Origin: Spirosoma arboris
GTDB taxonomy: Bacteria > Bacteroidota > Bacteroidia > Cytophagales > Spirosomataceae
Direction of reading: 5' to 3'
Assembly (NCBI RefSeq): GCF_009754945.1
Contig: NZ_WPIN01000002.1
Location: 806,001 to 870,000 of the forward strand
DNA length: 64,000 bases
Part shown: positions 9,055 through 18,398 of the stretch, piece after piece
Layout of the letters: the number at the start of each line of letters is the position of its first letter
Numbering within the stretch: position 1 is the stretch's first letter
Translations under genes and position numbers: made by a program
The notes under the pieces: generated by a model
Databases searched by the model: none
Told to the model about the DNA's origin: nothing
Seen by the model: the letters and a program-made list of their open reading frames with translations, nothing else

Positions 9055-9138
9055 TGAAGAATGAAGAGTGAAAAGTGAAGAATAAAATCAAGCGTCAGCC
9101 TATTCTTCACTCTTCATTCTTCACCCTTCACTCTTCAT
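9054..9138. repeat. heptad-word inverted repeat between ruvX and def
   Basis: The 5' arm (9054-9084) is built from 7-nt units such as gtgaaga, atgaaga and gtgaaaa. The 3' arm (9101-9138) is built from tattctt, cactctt, cattctt, caccctt and cactctt. The arms pair around a 16-nt loop. The element starts at the last base of the ruvX stop codon and ends 7 nt before the def start. Confidence 0.8.
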
Positions 9139-9145
9139 AAAGATT

Positions 9146-9718
9146 ATGATTCTCCCAATTATTGCCTACGGCGATCCGGTTTTACGGAAGCGAGCCAAAG
9201 ATATTGACCCCAATACCCTCGACGTGAAAACGTTGAGCGAGAATATGTTCGAGACGATGTACGCAGCATCAGGCGTGGGGTTGGCAGCTCCGCAAATCGG
9301 ACAAAGCATTCGGATGTTCGTTGTAGACGGTGAGCCTCTCAATGAAGACGAACCCGAAGAAGACATTGATAAAAGTCTGATTGGCTTTAAAAAAGTGTTC
9401 ATTAACCCCGAAATCATTGAGGAAGCGGGCGACGATTGGGGCTTTGAAGAAGGTTGCCTAAGTATTCCGGGCATTCGGGGAGAAGTGTTCCGGCCCGAAA
9501 TTATCGTGATTCGCTACCTGGATACAGACTGGAACGAACACGAAGAGGAATACGAAGGAATGGCCGCCCGGATCATCCAGCACGAATACGATCACCTCGA
9601 TGGTAAGCTATTCACCGATTACCTGCCAACTATCCGTCGGACGCTCATCAAGAAAAAATTAGCCGACATTTCGAAGGGCAAAACGGATGCGGAGTATAAA
9701 ATGAAATTTCCTAAATAA
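9146..9718 (+). CDS. def: peptide deformylase
   Basis: Removes the formyl group from the N-terminal methionine of nascent proteins; a metalloenzyme of 190 residues. All three motifs are intact: G43-x-G-L-A-A-P-Q-I-G, E102-E-G-C104-L-S, and Q-H146-E147-Y-D-H150. The metal ligands are C104, H146 and H150, with E147 catalytic. There is a short acidic insertion at about residues 63-75 (EPLNEDEPEEDID), as often seen in Bacteroidota enzymes. It follows ruvX, separated only by an inverted repeat. Confidence 0.96.
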   Translation: MILPIIAYGDPVLRKRAKDIDPNTLDVKTLSENMFETMYAASGVGLAAPQIGQSIRMFVVDGEPLNEDEPEEDIDKSLIGFKKVFINPEIIEEAGDDWGFEEGCLSIPGIRGEVFRPEIIVIRYLDTDWNEHEEEYEGMAARIIQHEYDHLDGKLFTDYLPTIRRTLIKKKLADISKGKTDAEYKMKFPK

Positions 9719-9731
9719 GTGAAGTAGGTTT

Positions 9732-9818
9732 AGTGAGTGAAAGTATGTGGAGTAAGTATAATGAATCACTCGTATTGACACTACGGTAATGTACTTACTC
9801 CACATACTTTCACTCACT
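9732..9818. repeat. perfect 27-bp inverted repeat between def and the amidase gene
   Basis: The arms 9732-9758 and 9792-9818 are exact reverse complements over 27 nt with a 33-nt loop. The 5' arm is purine-rich and contains gtggagtaagt, a word shared with the 41-bp palindrome at 13816. The element fills most of the gap between the def stop (9718) and the next start (9843). Confidence 0.9.
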
Positions 9819-9842
9819 ACATCTATTTTTACCAACTTCACC

Positions 9843-10625
9843 ATGAACATTACGCTCCTCCAAACCGAACTTTACTGGCATGACCCTGTGGCCAATCGGG
9901 CAATGTTAGAGGAGCGTATTTTCAATCTATCGGAGCCTACCGATCTGATTATTCTGCCTGAGATGTTCACAACAGGGTTCACGATGGATGCTCGTGCTGT
10001 TGCTGAACCCATGAACCTGACGACCTTTCGATGGATGAAGCAAATGGCGGCTCAAACGGGCGCGGTAGTGACTGGTAGTTATGTGGTGCAGGAGAAAGGC
10101 GGCTATTTCAATCGACTAATCTGGATGCAACCCGATGGTCAATTCGATACGTATGATAAACGCCATCTGTTCCGCATGGCTGGCGAGGACAAAACGTATA
10201 CCGCCGGAACACGTCGACTTGTAAAAGAGTGGAAAGGCTGGCGCATTTGCCCACTTGTTTGCTATGACCTCCGTTTCCCTGTCTGGAGTCGTAACCACCA
10301 GGCGAATTCTACCGATTTCGACTACGATTTATTGCTTTACGTCGCTAACTGGCCAGCCGCCCGGCGCAATGCCTGGAATATATTGCTACAAGGCCGCGCT
10401 ATTGAAAATCTGAGTTATGTAGTTGGCGTCAATCGAGTTGGACAAGACGCTAACGGGCACCCCTATACTGGCGACTCTGCGGTTATTGACTTCAAAGGTG
10501 AAGTGCTGTTTCGGCAATCTGATACGGAAATCGTGCATCACCAAACCCTATCTCTGGATGAGTTACGAGCCTTTCGGGAGAAATTTCCAGCTAATCTGGA
10601 TGCCGATAATTTTACCATTGAGTAG
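9843..10625 (+). CDS. omega-amidase/nitrilase-superfamily carbon-nitrogen hydrolase
   Basis: A cytosolic C-N hydrolase of 260 residues resembling omega-amidase (YafV/Nit2), which hydrolyses alpha-ketoglutaramate and related metabolite by-products. The catalytic triad is visible: E40 in LPEMF, K106 in YDKRHLF, and C140 in LVCYDLRFP. The aromatic TRP-rich context (VANWPAARRNAWNILLQ) is characteristic of the subfamily. The ATG at 9843 begins exactly with the first core strand MNITLLQTEL. The longer reading from 9789 passes through the repeat and is rejected. Confidence 0.88.
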   Translation: MNITLLQTELYWHDPVANRAMLEERIFNLSEPTDLIILPEMFTTGFTMDARAVAEPMNLTTFRWMKQMAAQTGAVVTGSYVVQEKGGYFNRLIWMQPDGQFDTYDKRHLFRMAGEDKTYTAGTRRLVKEWKGWRICPLVCYDLRFPVWSRNHQANSTDFDYDLLLYVANWPAARRNAWNILLQGRAIENLSYVVGVNRVGQDANGHPYTGDSAVIDFKGEVLFRQSDTEIVHHQTLSLDELRAFREKFPANLDADNFTIE

Positions 10626-10719
10626 CGTTAGCAAACTCAGTCACCCATACTTCTTTTAATAGCTACTTAAAAGCTGGTTAATTTTTCATTTCGGCTGGTC
10701 AAAATATATCAAAATAGGT

Positions 10720-10743
10720 TTATTAGCATTATAAAGCTAATAA
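10720..10743 (+). other. small hairpin in the 5' region of the following gene
   Basis: ttattagc (10720-10727) and gctaataa (10736-10743) form an 8-bp AT-rich stem with an 8-nt loop, ending 10 nt before the start codon at 10754. It may affect mRNA stability or initiation; no ligand class is recognised. Confidence 0.35.
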
Positions 10744-10753
10744 ATCCTATACC

Positions 10754-11443
10754 ATGAAAATCCTTACCTTACTCTTTTCCATTATCTGTAGTTGGTTAAT
10801 GTGCAGTTCCAGTCTTGGACAACGCTCCATTATCTATAATAAAAAAGGTAGGTTAGTCACCACGGATACCATTAAAGGAATTACGTATTTGGGTAGCCCT
10901 TATTTAGGAGATATTATCTGGCATCAGGGTTATTTAATTTATAGAAATCAGCGTGAAATACCAGCTAAAATTGCCTACAATATTGTCTTTGACCAGATAT
11001 TTTGGCGTCTGAACGATTCCACCGACGTAGTTCAGGCTTTACCCGATGAGTTTACGTTTGAGGGTCGACGATTTATTGCTGATCCGTATAAAGTCTTGAA
11101 GGTGAAACGAGTTACCTACTTTGAAGTTTTATATGATGGTAAGACCCGGCTATTCCGTAGATGGACTAAACGGCTGAGACCCATTGATTGGAAGCTATAT
11201 ACTTCTCGTGTTTTGCCTGAGGATCGTTTTGCTGCTGAGTACATTTTAACAGGCGATTTATATATCCAGAAAGAGGGGGAACGACCTAAGTTCATTATCC
11301 CTACGGAATATTCGCTTAGCCGATTTTTGCCCAATATGGGGTCGGATTTAGCCAACTTTATTGCCTCTCACGAGCTAACCGATCAGGTTTTAGTCGAGGC
11401 ATTAATTCAGTACGATAAACGACCTGATAGCCTAACGCATTAG
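10754..11443 (+). CDS. secreted protein of unknown function
   Basis: A 229-residue protein not recognised by family. Residues 1-22 are a signal peptide (MKILTLLFSIICSWLMCSS, then SLGQ), so it is exported. The mature part is rich in Tyr, Arg and Leu with alternating hydrophobics (ITYLGSPYLGDIIWHQGYLIY), suggesting a beta-rich envelope protein. No catalytic motif is evident. The DNA is noticeably more AT-rich than its neighbours. It is convergent with the HAD gene, and the two stop codons overlap by 4 nt (11440-11443). Confidence 0.65.
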   Translation: MKILTLLFSIICSWLMCSSSLGQRSIIYNKKGRLVTTDTIKGITYLGSPYLGDIIWHQGYLIYRNQREIPAKIAYNIVFDQIFWRLNDSTDVVQALPDEFTFEGRRFIADPYKVLKVKRVTYFEVLYDGKTRLFRRWTKRLRPIDWKLYTSRVLPEDRFAAEYILTGDLYIQKEGERPKFIIPTEYSLSRFLPNMGSDLANFIASHELTDQVLVEALIQYDKRPDSLTH

Positions 11444-12120
11444 ATTAAGTCCAGCAATTCGCGCACATTGCCCAACGTCGTAAACGATTTGCCCAACAAT
11501 TGACTATCATCTACCCGTTCGTGCTCCCACGTAATGGCATAGGGTATATGTATAGCCCGCCCGCCAATGTGAACGACTGGTAGTATATCAGATTTTAGTG
11601 AGTTACCAATCATCAGGAAATCAGTGGGTTCGACATTATATCGCTGTAAAACCCGCTGGTACGCCTGCTCGTTTTTCTCACTAACTATTTCGACGTGCTT
11701 AAAATAGTGCCCCAACCCTGAGCGCGCAATCTTACTTTCCTGATCGAAGAGATCACCCTTGGTCAATACCATCAGGTCAAATTTTTGGGCGAGTATATCC
11801 AGCACCTCGGGCACTCCATCCAGCACTTCGATGGGAAAGTCGATTAATTTCCGTCCGACATCAATAATCTGCTGAATCTCAGAACCTGTTATAGCGCCAT
11901 TAGTCAATTCGATTGCCGTTTCAATCATCGAGAGAATGAAACTTTTAGCGCCGTATCCAAATACATGGAGGTTTCTAATCTGCGCATCATAGAATCGTAG
12001 CGTAAGCGTTTCCTGATCAATATGGTGCGACAACAGTTCGCATAATTTCTCCTTAACATCTACGTAGTTTGGTTCGTTAACCCATAGAGTGTCGTCGGCA
12101 TCGAAGGCAATTAATTTCAT
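11440..12120 (-). CDS. HAD-superfamily phosphatase
   Basis: A 226-residue haloacid dehalogenase-like hydrolase. Motif I is D7-A-D9-D10-T-L-W at the extreme N-terminus. Motif II is in LMVLTKGD. Motif IV is represented by FLMIGNSLKSDI. A helical cap of about 80 residues lies between motifs I and II (C1 cap), so small phosphorylated metabolites are likely substrates. TAnnTTTG occurs on this strand at 12156-12149 (TACTTTTG), 28 nt before the start, as a probable -7 element, although no clear -33 element is present. Confidence 0.85.
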   Translation of the reverse strand: MKLIAFDADDTLWVNEPNYVDVKEKLCELLSHHIDQETLTLRFYDAQIRNLHVFGYGAKSFILSMIETAIELTNGAITGSEIQQIIDVGRKLIDFPIEVLDGVPEVLDILAQKFDLMVLTKGDLFDQESKIARSGLGHYFKHVEIVSEKNEQAYQRVLQRYNVEPTDFLMIGNSLKSDILPVVHIGGRAIHIPYAITWEHERVDDSQLLGKSFTTLGNVRELLDLI

Positions 12121-12148
12121 GGCAACCTATTGGCGTATAAGAAAAGGA

Positions 12149-12156
12149 CAAAAGTA
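12149..12156 (-). promoter_or_regulatory. possible -7 element for the HAD gene
   Basis: TACTTTTG on the minus strand matches TAnnTTTG and lies 28 nt before the HAD start codon. I see no TTG at the expected -33 distance, so confidence is limited. Confidence 0.4.
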
Positions 12157-12288
12157 ATGGCAGAATTGTGAATCAGGTGATTGGTGAAGTTGTATCTCAT
12201 CTGATTTTACAGTAATTTGATTTGCGTCATATTTCTGAAATACCCAATTTGCCACCCGTTCCTAACGCTATTTTTCCTTTTTATTACT

Positions 12289-13800
12289 ATGGCATTTACT
12301 GAGCAGGATCAGGACCAGATTCTGGTACAGGGCGTATCGCTCGACCAGATTGACCAACAGATAAACTATTTCGTCAATGGCTTCCCGTATCTAAACGTTA
12401 TTAAAGCCGCTACCATTGGTGATGGTATCGTTCGAGTCGCTGAAGAACAAATACCAGATTATATTCATCGGTTCGATGCTGCTGCTCACGAACGCGATCT
12501 GGTCAAATTCGTACCGGCATCAGGGGCCGCTACCCGGATGTTTAAATCCTTATTTGCTGCTCTGGATGGCAAGTCCGACAAATCGGTCGATGAAGTATTC
12601 GCCCGAATTACTGACTTTGCTTTTTATGAAGACCTAAAAGCCGCGATGGCAGCCAAAGGCCAGGATTTAGACAAAGCCGTTGCGGAGAATGACCGAAAAA
12701 CAGTCTTAACATTTCTACTAACCGACGAAGGTCTTGAGTATGGCAGTTTACCCAAAGGTCTACTCAAATTTCACCAGTATATCGATGGTCCTCGTACACC
12801 CGTAGAGGAACATTTGGTAGAAGGTGCTGCCTACGCCAATTCGGATGGGTTAGTTAAACTTCACTTTACCGTTTCACCAGAGCATCGCGACCGTTTTGAA
12901 CAACTGATTCACGATCAGAAAGCCGACTATGAAGCCTGGTTGGGCGTTACGTTCGACATTACATTCTCCGAACAGAAAAAATCGACTGATACGATTTCGG
13001 TAAATCCGGACAATTCTCCTTTCCGGAATGCTGACGGATCGCTGTTGTTCCGCCCGGCAGGTCACGGTGCGCTGATCGAAAATCTGAATGATATTCAGGC
13101 CGACATTGTCTTTATCAAAAACATTGACAATGTTGTTCCCGATGAAATTAAGGAGCAAACGGTTACCTATAAGAAAGTATTGGCAACAGTATTGCTCGAT
13201 GCCCAGCAGCAGATTGCCCGTATACAGGGCCTATTGGACAGCGACGACATAAGTGATGGGTATCTGGCCGAAGCGGATGAGCTTTTCCGCCGTACACTAT
13301 TTACGCTCCCTCCGGAGGGATTCGAAGGTTTATCCAAAGAAGAAAAGGTAGACTACTTCCGTCGGAAACTCAATCGTCCCGTGCGCGCTTGTGGCATGGT
13401 GAAAAACGTTGGCGAACCGGGTGGTGGCCCGTTCTGGGCTAGGAATCAGGATGGTTCAGTCTCCTTGCAAGTAGTTGAGTCGGCTCAGATTGATTTAGGA
13501 AACCCAGCCCAGAAAGCCATTTTCGACGAAGCGACGCATTTCAATCCGGTTGATTTAGTATGCGGTTTGAAAGATCATAATGGTCGTAAATACGACTTAC
13601 CCGCTTTCCGTGATCCGCTTACGGGCTTTATTACGGCAAAATCAAAAGATGGAAAGGATCTCAAAGCGCAGGAATTGCCCGGCCTGTGGAATGGCGCGAT
13701 GGCCGACTGGAATACGATTTTTGTAGAAGTGCCGCTGATTACGTTCAACCCGGTTAAAACAGTTAACGATCTACTGCGGAAAGAACATCAACCAGCGTAA
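12289..13800 (+). CDS. DUF4301-family protein
   Basis: A 503-residue cytoplasmic protein that I place in DUF4301, a family confined largely to Bacteroidota. The N-terminal third contains FVPASGAATRMFKSLF, a glycine/arginine loop reminiscent of nucleotidyltransferase phosphate-binding loops. Further conserved-looking segments are FRPAGHGALIENLNDI and GMVKNVGEPGGGPFW. The sugar-nucleotide-transferase-like pattern (PASGAATRM, then GHGALIENL) suggests a nucleotidyltransferase-like fold, but this is inference. The ATG at 12289 is preferred because the upstream extension is hydrophobic and begins in non-coding-like sequence. Confidence 0.8.
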   Translation: MAFTEQDQDQILVQGVSLDQIDQQINYFVNGFPYLNVIKAATIGDGIVRVAEEQIPDYIHRFDAAAHERDLVKFVPASGAATRMFKSLFAALDGKSDKSVDEVFARITDFAFYEDLKAAMAAKGQDLDKAVAENDRKTVLTFLLTDEGLEYGSLPKGLLKFHQYIDGPRTPVEEHLVEGAAYANSDGLVKLHFTVSPEHRDRFEQLIHDQKADYEAWLGVTFDITFSEQKKSTDTISVNPDNSPFRNADGSLLFRPAGHGALIENLNDIQADIVFIKNIDNVVPDEIKEQTVTYKKVLATVLLDAQQQIARIQGLLDSDDISDGYLAEADELFRRTLFTLPPEGFEGLSKEEKVDYFRRKLNRPVRACGMVKNVGEPGGGPFWARNQDGSVSLQVVESAQIDLGNPAQKAIFDEATHFNPVDLVCGLKDHNGRKYDLPAFRDPLTGFITAKSKDGKDLKAQELPGLWNGAMADWNTIFVEVPLITFNPVKTVNDLLRKEHQPA

Positions 13801-13815
13801 AAGTTATCGGTTATT

Positions 13816-13908
13816 AGTATAGTAAGAGAAATAGGTGGAGTAAGTGGCTGACGCGAGTGTATTGCTTTCGCGTCAGCCACTTACTCCACCTATTTCTCTT
13901 ACTATACT
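13816..13908. repeat. perfect 41-bp inverted repeat between convergent genes
   Basis: The arms 13816-13856 and 13868-13908 are exact reverse complements with an 11-nt loop. The 5' arm is purine-rich in its first 30 nt (word ggtggagtaagt) and ends gctgacgcga. The element fills the space between the DUF4301 stop (13800) and the end of the Rrf2 gene (13913). It can form a long hairpin on both transcripts but has no T-tract. Confidence 0.92.
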
Positions 13909-13912
13909 AACT

Positions 13913-14407
13913 TTATGCAGTCATCCGATTAGCTGGAGACTCGACCAGTTCGGCAACGTTGGCACCAATAGCAATTTCTTTTGTTTCGAGCGAGTCAGGG
14001 TTCTGAAACGTTAACAACGTTGTATTTTCGTAAACTCCGAGGTTCGCATCCCGTACTCGTTCCATAATAGGTCGTAATGCGCAGGTTACCTCGTCATTGC
14101 AATCGTCACACTTCACATAGAAATTAAACGATACACAAGGAGTTGGTGCAATTGGCCCATCAATTACCCGCAACACCTGCGCCAGATTGACCCTTGCCGG
14201 ATCAACACGTAACAAATAGCCACCGCCTTTCCCCTTTTGGCTTTGTAGAATACCATGATTACGGAGTTCCAGGAGGATAGCCTCTAAGAATTTTTTGGGA
14301 ATATTTTCTTTCGCTGAAATGTACGAAATCAGGACGGGGCCTTTCCCGTACTCTTCAGTTAAAACTTTAAGCGCCTTGATGGCGTACTTCGCTTTCTTAG
14401 AGATCAT
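13913..14407 (-). CDS. Rrf2-family transcriptional regulator with four cysteines
   Basis: A 164-residue winged-helix regulator. The N-terminus MISKKAKYAIKALKVL, the recognition region PKKFLEAILLELRNHGIL and the wing QKGKGGGYLL are typical of Rrf2 (IscR/NsrR/CymR relatives). C91, C100, C103 and C109 form a cluster in the dimerisation region that could bind an Fe-S centre or zinc. The spacing C-x8-C-x2-C-x5-C differs from the IscR C-x5-C-x5-C pattern. The gene is divergent from the TonB-dependent receptor across a 478-nt gap, so control of iron or sulfur acquisition is a possibility, by inference only. Confidence 0.88.
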   Translation of the reverse strand: MISKKAKYAIKALKVLTEEYGKGPVLISYISAKENIPKKFLEAILLELRNHGILQSQKGKGGGYLLRVDPARVNLAQVLRVIDGPIAPTPCVSFNFYVKCDDCNDEVTCALRPIMERVRDANLGVYENTTLLTFQNPDSLETKEIAIGANVAELVESPANRMTA

Positions 14408-14885
14408 TGTTACGGTGACTAGGTGAGTTGTAGAAATGGGTTTGCCAGTTACTTTGGCAGGTACTACTTAGATGCACGTGGGCAAATTAGTAAGTACTTA
14501 ACGTTCAGCCAAAACTTATCGAATCTTCATTAAAAAATGTTTCGAATACAGTACCTGTATCAGGCCTACAAATACATATCCAACAAGTTTAATGCCGAAC
14601 ATTCGCAAACAACCTAAAAGTTCATCGACTTACTTGGGTATTGGACGTATATATAACTCAGAAGTAACATAGAATTTATTAACTCTGTGAATTTAACCAC
14701 TCTATACCGCTCTTTTCGTGAATCAGACAAAAATTTCTGAGCAAGGTTCATTAACACTAGGTTACAGTTGGCAGTATGTCCTTAACAAATCCTTAATCAT
14801 AGATCATCGTTTCATAACATTTGCCTAACAGACTGCGTAGGTATTTCCGTGAATTTTGCACCGAAATACACCAATTCATTCGCAA
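14408..14885. other. AT-rich 478-nt intergenic region between divergent genes
   Basis: This gap between the Rrf2 regulator and the TonB-dependent receptor holds no ORF with coding character. It contains the palindrome taagtactta near 14490-14500 and a gcca/tggc pair near 14441-14456. I found no exact TAnnTTTG promoter on either strand. It presumably contains the receptor promoter and any operator, but I cannot place them. Confidence 0.5.
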
Positions 14886-17800
14886 ATGAAATTATTTGTT
14901 TCTACAGCTTTACTTGTATTCGTTCTTTTTATAAGCAGTTCGTACTCCTGGGCACAGGTAACAACCAGCGGACTTAGCGGCCATGTTACCGATGCAAAAA
15001 AAGAGGCCTTAGTCGGAGCAACCGTACAAGCGGTTTACACGCCAACCGGTACCAAATACGCAGCCGTTACCGATATTGACGGGCGTTACCGGATCAATAG
15101 CATGAACGCGGGTGGCCCTTACGAAATCGTTATCACGTATGTAAGCTACAAAACTGAAACCCGTAGCGATGTAATGCTCCAATTGGGAGAAACTACCAAC
15201 CTTAATATCACGCTTCAGGACGCGAGCACACAACTCAGTGAAGTGGTGGTGAAAGCGAATCGCGAAGGCGAACGCCAGGGAGCAGGTCTTAACGTGAACG
15301 GTGAGACCATCCGTCGATTACCAACTATTTCGCGGAGTCTGACCGATATGACCCGCTTATCGCCCCAGGTCAATAATAACAACTCGTTTGCTGGTACTAA
15401 CTTCCGGTATAATAACGTAACGGTAGATGGCGCTATCAACAACGACGCCATTGGCTTTAGCCCTTCACTAGGTGGCTCTACGGGTACATCGGGGCAACCG
15501 GGTTCCAGTACACGTACTAATCCAATTAGCTTGGACGCTATTCAGGACATTCAGGTTGCTGTGGCTCCTTTTGATGTACGGCTGGGTAACTTTCTGGGTG
15601 GTTCGGTAAACGCTGTAACTCGCAGTGGTACCAACGATGTAACGGGGTCTGTATACGGATTCACCCGCAATGCCGCTCTGACTGGTGCCTGGAATGGCGC
15701 ATCGAACGCGAAAGAAAAACTCCCTAGTACCTTTTATGAGTATCAGACGGGTGTTCGGGTGGGCTTACCACTGATAAAGAATAAGCTGTTTTTCTTTACT
15801 AATGAAGAAATTACTCGCCGGCAAGACCCTGTTCAGTTTCAGGCCGGTTCGCCAAGCTCGCTTATTAAAGACGTAGCCGTAGCGCAACAAATCAGTGATT
15901 TTGTTAAAACGAACTACGGCCTTGACGCTGGATCGTACGGGGATTATTCGATTTATGCTAAAAGCACGAAGTTTTTCAATCGCCTTGACTGGAATATCAA
16001 TGACAAAAACCAGTTAAGCATTCGTAACAACACGGTGTTTTCTGAAGCGACGAACTTAGAGCGTGATGCTCAAAACTTCCGCTTCGGTAGCATTGATTTC
16101 AAACAGACCAACAATCAAAGCAGCACGGTTGCTGAATTAAAAAGTCAGTTTGGTGGTCGGGCTTCCAACAGTTTGATTTTGGGTTATTCGAGTGTTCATG
16201 ATTTCCGAAATACCTTAGCGAATGTTCGTTCATTTCCACAAGTTGAAATCGCCTATAACGGAGGTACGATTTTCTTAGGAAATGACCGGGAAGCATCGGT
16301 TTTTAACCTGCGTCAGAAAACGTTTGAGGTAACCGATAACTTCACATTCTACTTAGGAAAAAATACGTTTACAATAGGTACGCACAACGAATTTTATACA
16401 ATCGACTACGGATTTGTCAACTCACCTAATGGACGTATTTCGTATGCAGGTACCGCTGCTATTGCGGCTTCGAATACACCTGCTCGAAACGGAGTTGATA
16501 ATTTCTTACTCAAATTACCAAACCGAGTTCGGGGTTCTTATCCGTTCGGCGACGCTAGCAACGATCTGGATAATCAGTTTAACAATCCATACGCTCACTT
16601 CAATGTTAACCTGATGAGTTTCTATGTGCAGGATGATATTCAACTAAGTGATCGTCTGAAACTCTCGCCCGGTATTCGTTTCGACTACACAGGATTGCCA
16701 AACAAGCCAACACTTAGCTCACAGGTAACGGGCTCGGCGGGTGATCCAACCAACATGGGTACTACCTACAGCTTCACTCCCCTGAATCAGATCACGAACA
16801 ATTACCTGAATAACGTTCAGATTTCACCTCGCTTAGGCTTTAATTTCGATGTGAACGGCGACAAGAGTGTGGTTATTCGGGGTGGAACGGGCTTGTTTAC
16901 CGGTCGGATTCCGTTTGCGTGGTTAGGGTATGCGTTCTATAACAACGGTGTGGGTTATGGCGCATATGACTTCAACAACAATGCTACAGCAACGACCAAA
17001 CTAGTGGGCGATCCGCTGGTACCAAACGGTGGCTTATTGATCAACAACAACCCAGCTAACGGCGGTGTAACCCGGACCCAGGTTGACTTGATTGACAACA
17101 ATTTTAAAATGCCACAGATGTTCCGGAACAACGTCGCTGTCGATTACACGGTTGCTGGTTACAAACTCACCGTTGAAGGGTTGTATACGAAAGTGATTCA
17201 GGATCTGAAATTCCAGCAGGTCAACACCAAAGATGTGGTTCGTTACTACAGCTATGACACGCAGCACCAGCAGCCAATTTATGTAGCGGCAAATGGAACT
17301 GCCGGTGCGCAACGTATCGACAATAACTTTGCAAACGCTTATATGCTGTCGAACACCAATCAAGGGTATCGGTATAGTTTGACAGCTCAGATCCAGAAGA
17401 ACTACGCGGCTGGCTTCGGTTTTTCAGCAGCTTACACCTACGGTAAGTCATACGACATCACCAATGGTATACGGAACTCAATGGAATCGAACTGGCAATT
17501 GAACCAATCGCTGAACCCAAACAATCCTCAGCTAGCTTACTCAAACTTCGACATTCGGAACCGGATTGTAGGTACGGTCAATTACCGCAAGATGTGGAAT
17601 CCTCATAATGCAACGACCGTTACCTTATTCTACTCGCTGCAATCAGGCACACCATTTTCCTGGGGATATGTTAACTCAACTATCGATGGTACAGGACAGG
17701 CCAACAGCTTAGCTTACATTCCGAAGGACCTTACCGAAGCTCAGCAACTGCTGCCAACAGGAACACAAGCGGCTGACTTTATGGCCTTTGTTGAATCAGA

Positions 17801-18152
17801 TCCGTACCTGAAAACGCGCAAAGGCACCTTTACCGAACGTAATGGCGGACGTACACCCTGGAACAACACGATGGATCTGCGCTTCCTGCACGAGTTTAAA
17901 TTGAAAGGTCGTCAGTCGATTCAGATCAGCTATGACATCATTAACTTCCTGAATCTGCTAGATAAAAAATTGGGCTATTCCTACTTCTCGCCTAACACGT
18001 TTAACTCGACTGCCTCAATTGGTCTGACACGGGCAACCAACCCTGGCACTGGCGACCCAACCTATACATGGGCTGCCCCATCTGCTCCGTATTCGATTGA
18101 TCCGCTGGGATCACGTTGGCAAATGCAGATTGGCGCACGGTACTCGTTCTAA
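14886..18152 (+). CDS. Oar-like TonB-dependent outer-membrane receptor
   Basis: A 1088-residue outer-membrane transporter. A signal peptide ends at WAQ (about residue 23). A carboxypeptidase-regulatory-like beta-sandwich follows (about 27-110: SGLSGHVTDAKKEALVGATV). Next comes the plug, with QLSEVVVKANREG and the Oar-type segment GGSVNAVTRSGTNDVTGSVY, then a roughly 800-residue beta-barrel ending in the aromatic GARYSF. This architecture matches Oar-like receptors more than SusC, and there is no SusD partner downstream. It probably imports or exports a large ligand powered by TonB; the substrate is unknown. It stands alone, divergent from an Rrf2 regulator. Confidence 0.93.
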   Translation: MKLFVSTALLVFVLFISSSYSWAQVTTSGLSGHVTDAKKEALVGATVQAVYTPTGTKYAAVTDIDGRYRINSMNAGGPYEIVITYVSYKTETRSDVMLQLGETTNLNITLQDASTQLSEVVVKANREGERQGAGLNVNGETIRRLPTISRSLTDMTRLSPQVNNNNSFAGTNFRYNNVTVDGAINNDAIGFSPSLGGSTGTSGQPGSSTRTNPISLDAIQDIQVAVAPFDVRLGNFLGGSVNAVTRSGTNDVTGSVYGFTRNAALTGAWNGASNAKEKLPSTFYEYQTGVRVGLPLIKNKLFFFTNEEITRRQDPVQFQAGSPSSLIKDVAVAQQISDFVKTNYGLDAGSYGDYSIYAKSTKFFNRLDWNINDKNQLSIRNNTVFSEATNLERDAQNFRFGSIDFKQTNNQSSTVAELKSQFGGRASNSLILGYSSVHDFRNTLANVRSFPQVEIAYNGGTIFLGNDREASVFNLRQKTFEVTDNFTFYLGKNTFTIGTHNEFYTIDYGFVNSPNGRISYAGTAAIAASNTPARNGVDNFLLKLPNRVRGSYPFGDASNDLDNQFNNPYAHFNVNLMSFYVQDDIQLSDRLKLSPGIRFDYTGLPNKPTLSSQVTGSAGDPTNMGTTYSFTPLNQITNNYLNNVQISPRLGFNFDVNGDKSVVIRGGTGLFTGRIPFAWLGYAFYNNGVGYGAYDFNNNATATTKLVGDPLVPNGGLLINNNPANGGVTRTQVDLIDNNFKMPQMFRNNVAVDYTVAGYKLTVEGLYTKVIQDLKFQQVNTKDVVRYYSYDTQHQQPIYVAANGTAGAQRIDNNFANAYMLSNTNQGYRYSLTAQIQKNYAAGFGFSAAYTYGKSYDITNGIRNSMESNWQLNQSLNPNNPQLAYSNFDIRNRIVGTVNYRKMWNPHNATTVTLFYSLQSGTPFSWGYVNSTIDGTGQANSLAYIPKDLTEAQQLLPTGTQAADFMAFVESDPYLKTRKGTFTERNGGRTPWNNTMDLRFLHEFKLKGRQSIQISYDIINFLNLLDKKLGYSYFSPNTFNSTASIGLTRATNPGTGDPTYTWAAPSAPYSIDPLGSRWQMQIGARYSF

Positions 18153-18171
18153 GCTTTATCCCTTTCTCCTT

Positions 18172-18209
18172 ACGCAAATCGCCCGACTGCTTAGTCGGGC
18201 GATTTGCGT
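18172..18209. terminator. perfect 17-bp hairpin between convergent genes
   Basis: acgcaaatcgcccgact (18172-18188) and its exact complement (18193-18209) enclose a 4-nt loop gctt, 20 nt after the receptor stop codon. The GC-rich centre and tight loop suggest a transcription end. A clear T-tract is missing, so it could also protect 3' ends. It would act for both the receptor and the convergent M14 gene. Confidence 0.7.
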
Positions 18210-18398
18210 TGTACTACCGGCCGGAACAGTCGGCAGTACAGCTTCTAAAAAAGAAAAAACCAGAACAAAGCCCTGGCCTTTCGTGCGACACCAATATGAA
18301 GAATTAGATAGATTGCTTCGATGTGCAAACTAATTTCCATCAAAGGTAGCCGTCTAGTATTACACCAATATTACGCCATTATTACGCTTGCATTACAC

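Noticed and set aside
18153..18398. Short ORFs on the plus strand downstream of the receptor
   Set aside because: They overlap the receptor end and the perfect 17-bp hairpin and show no coding character.
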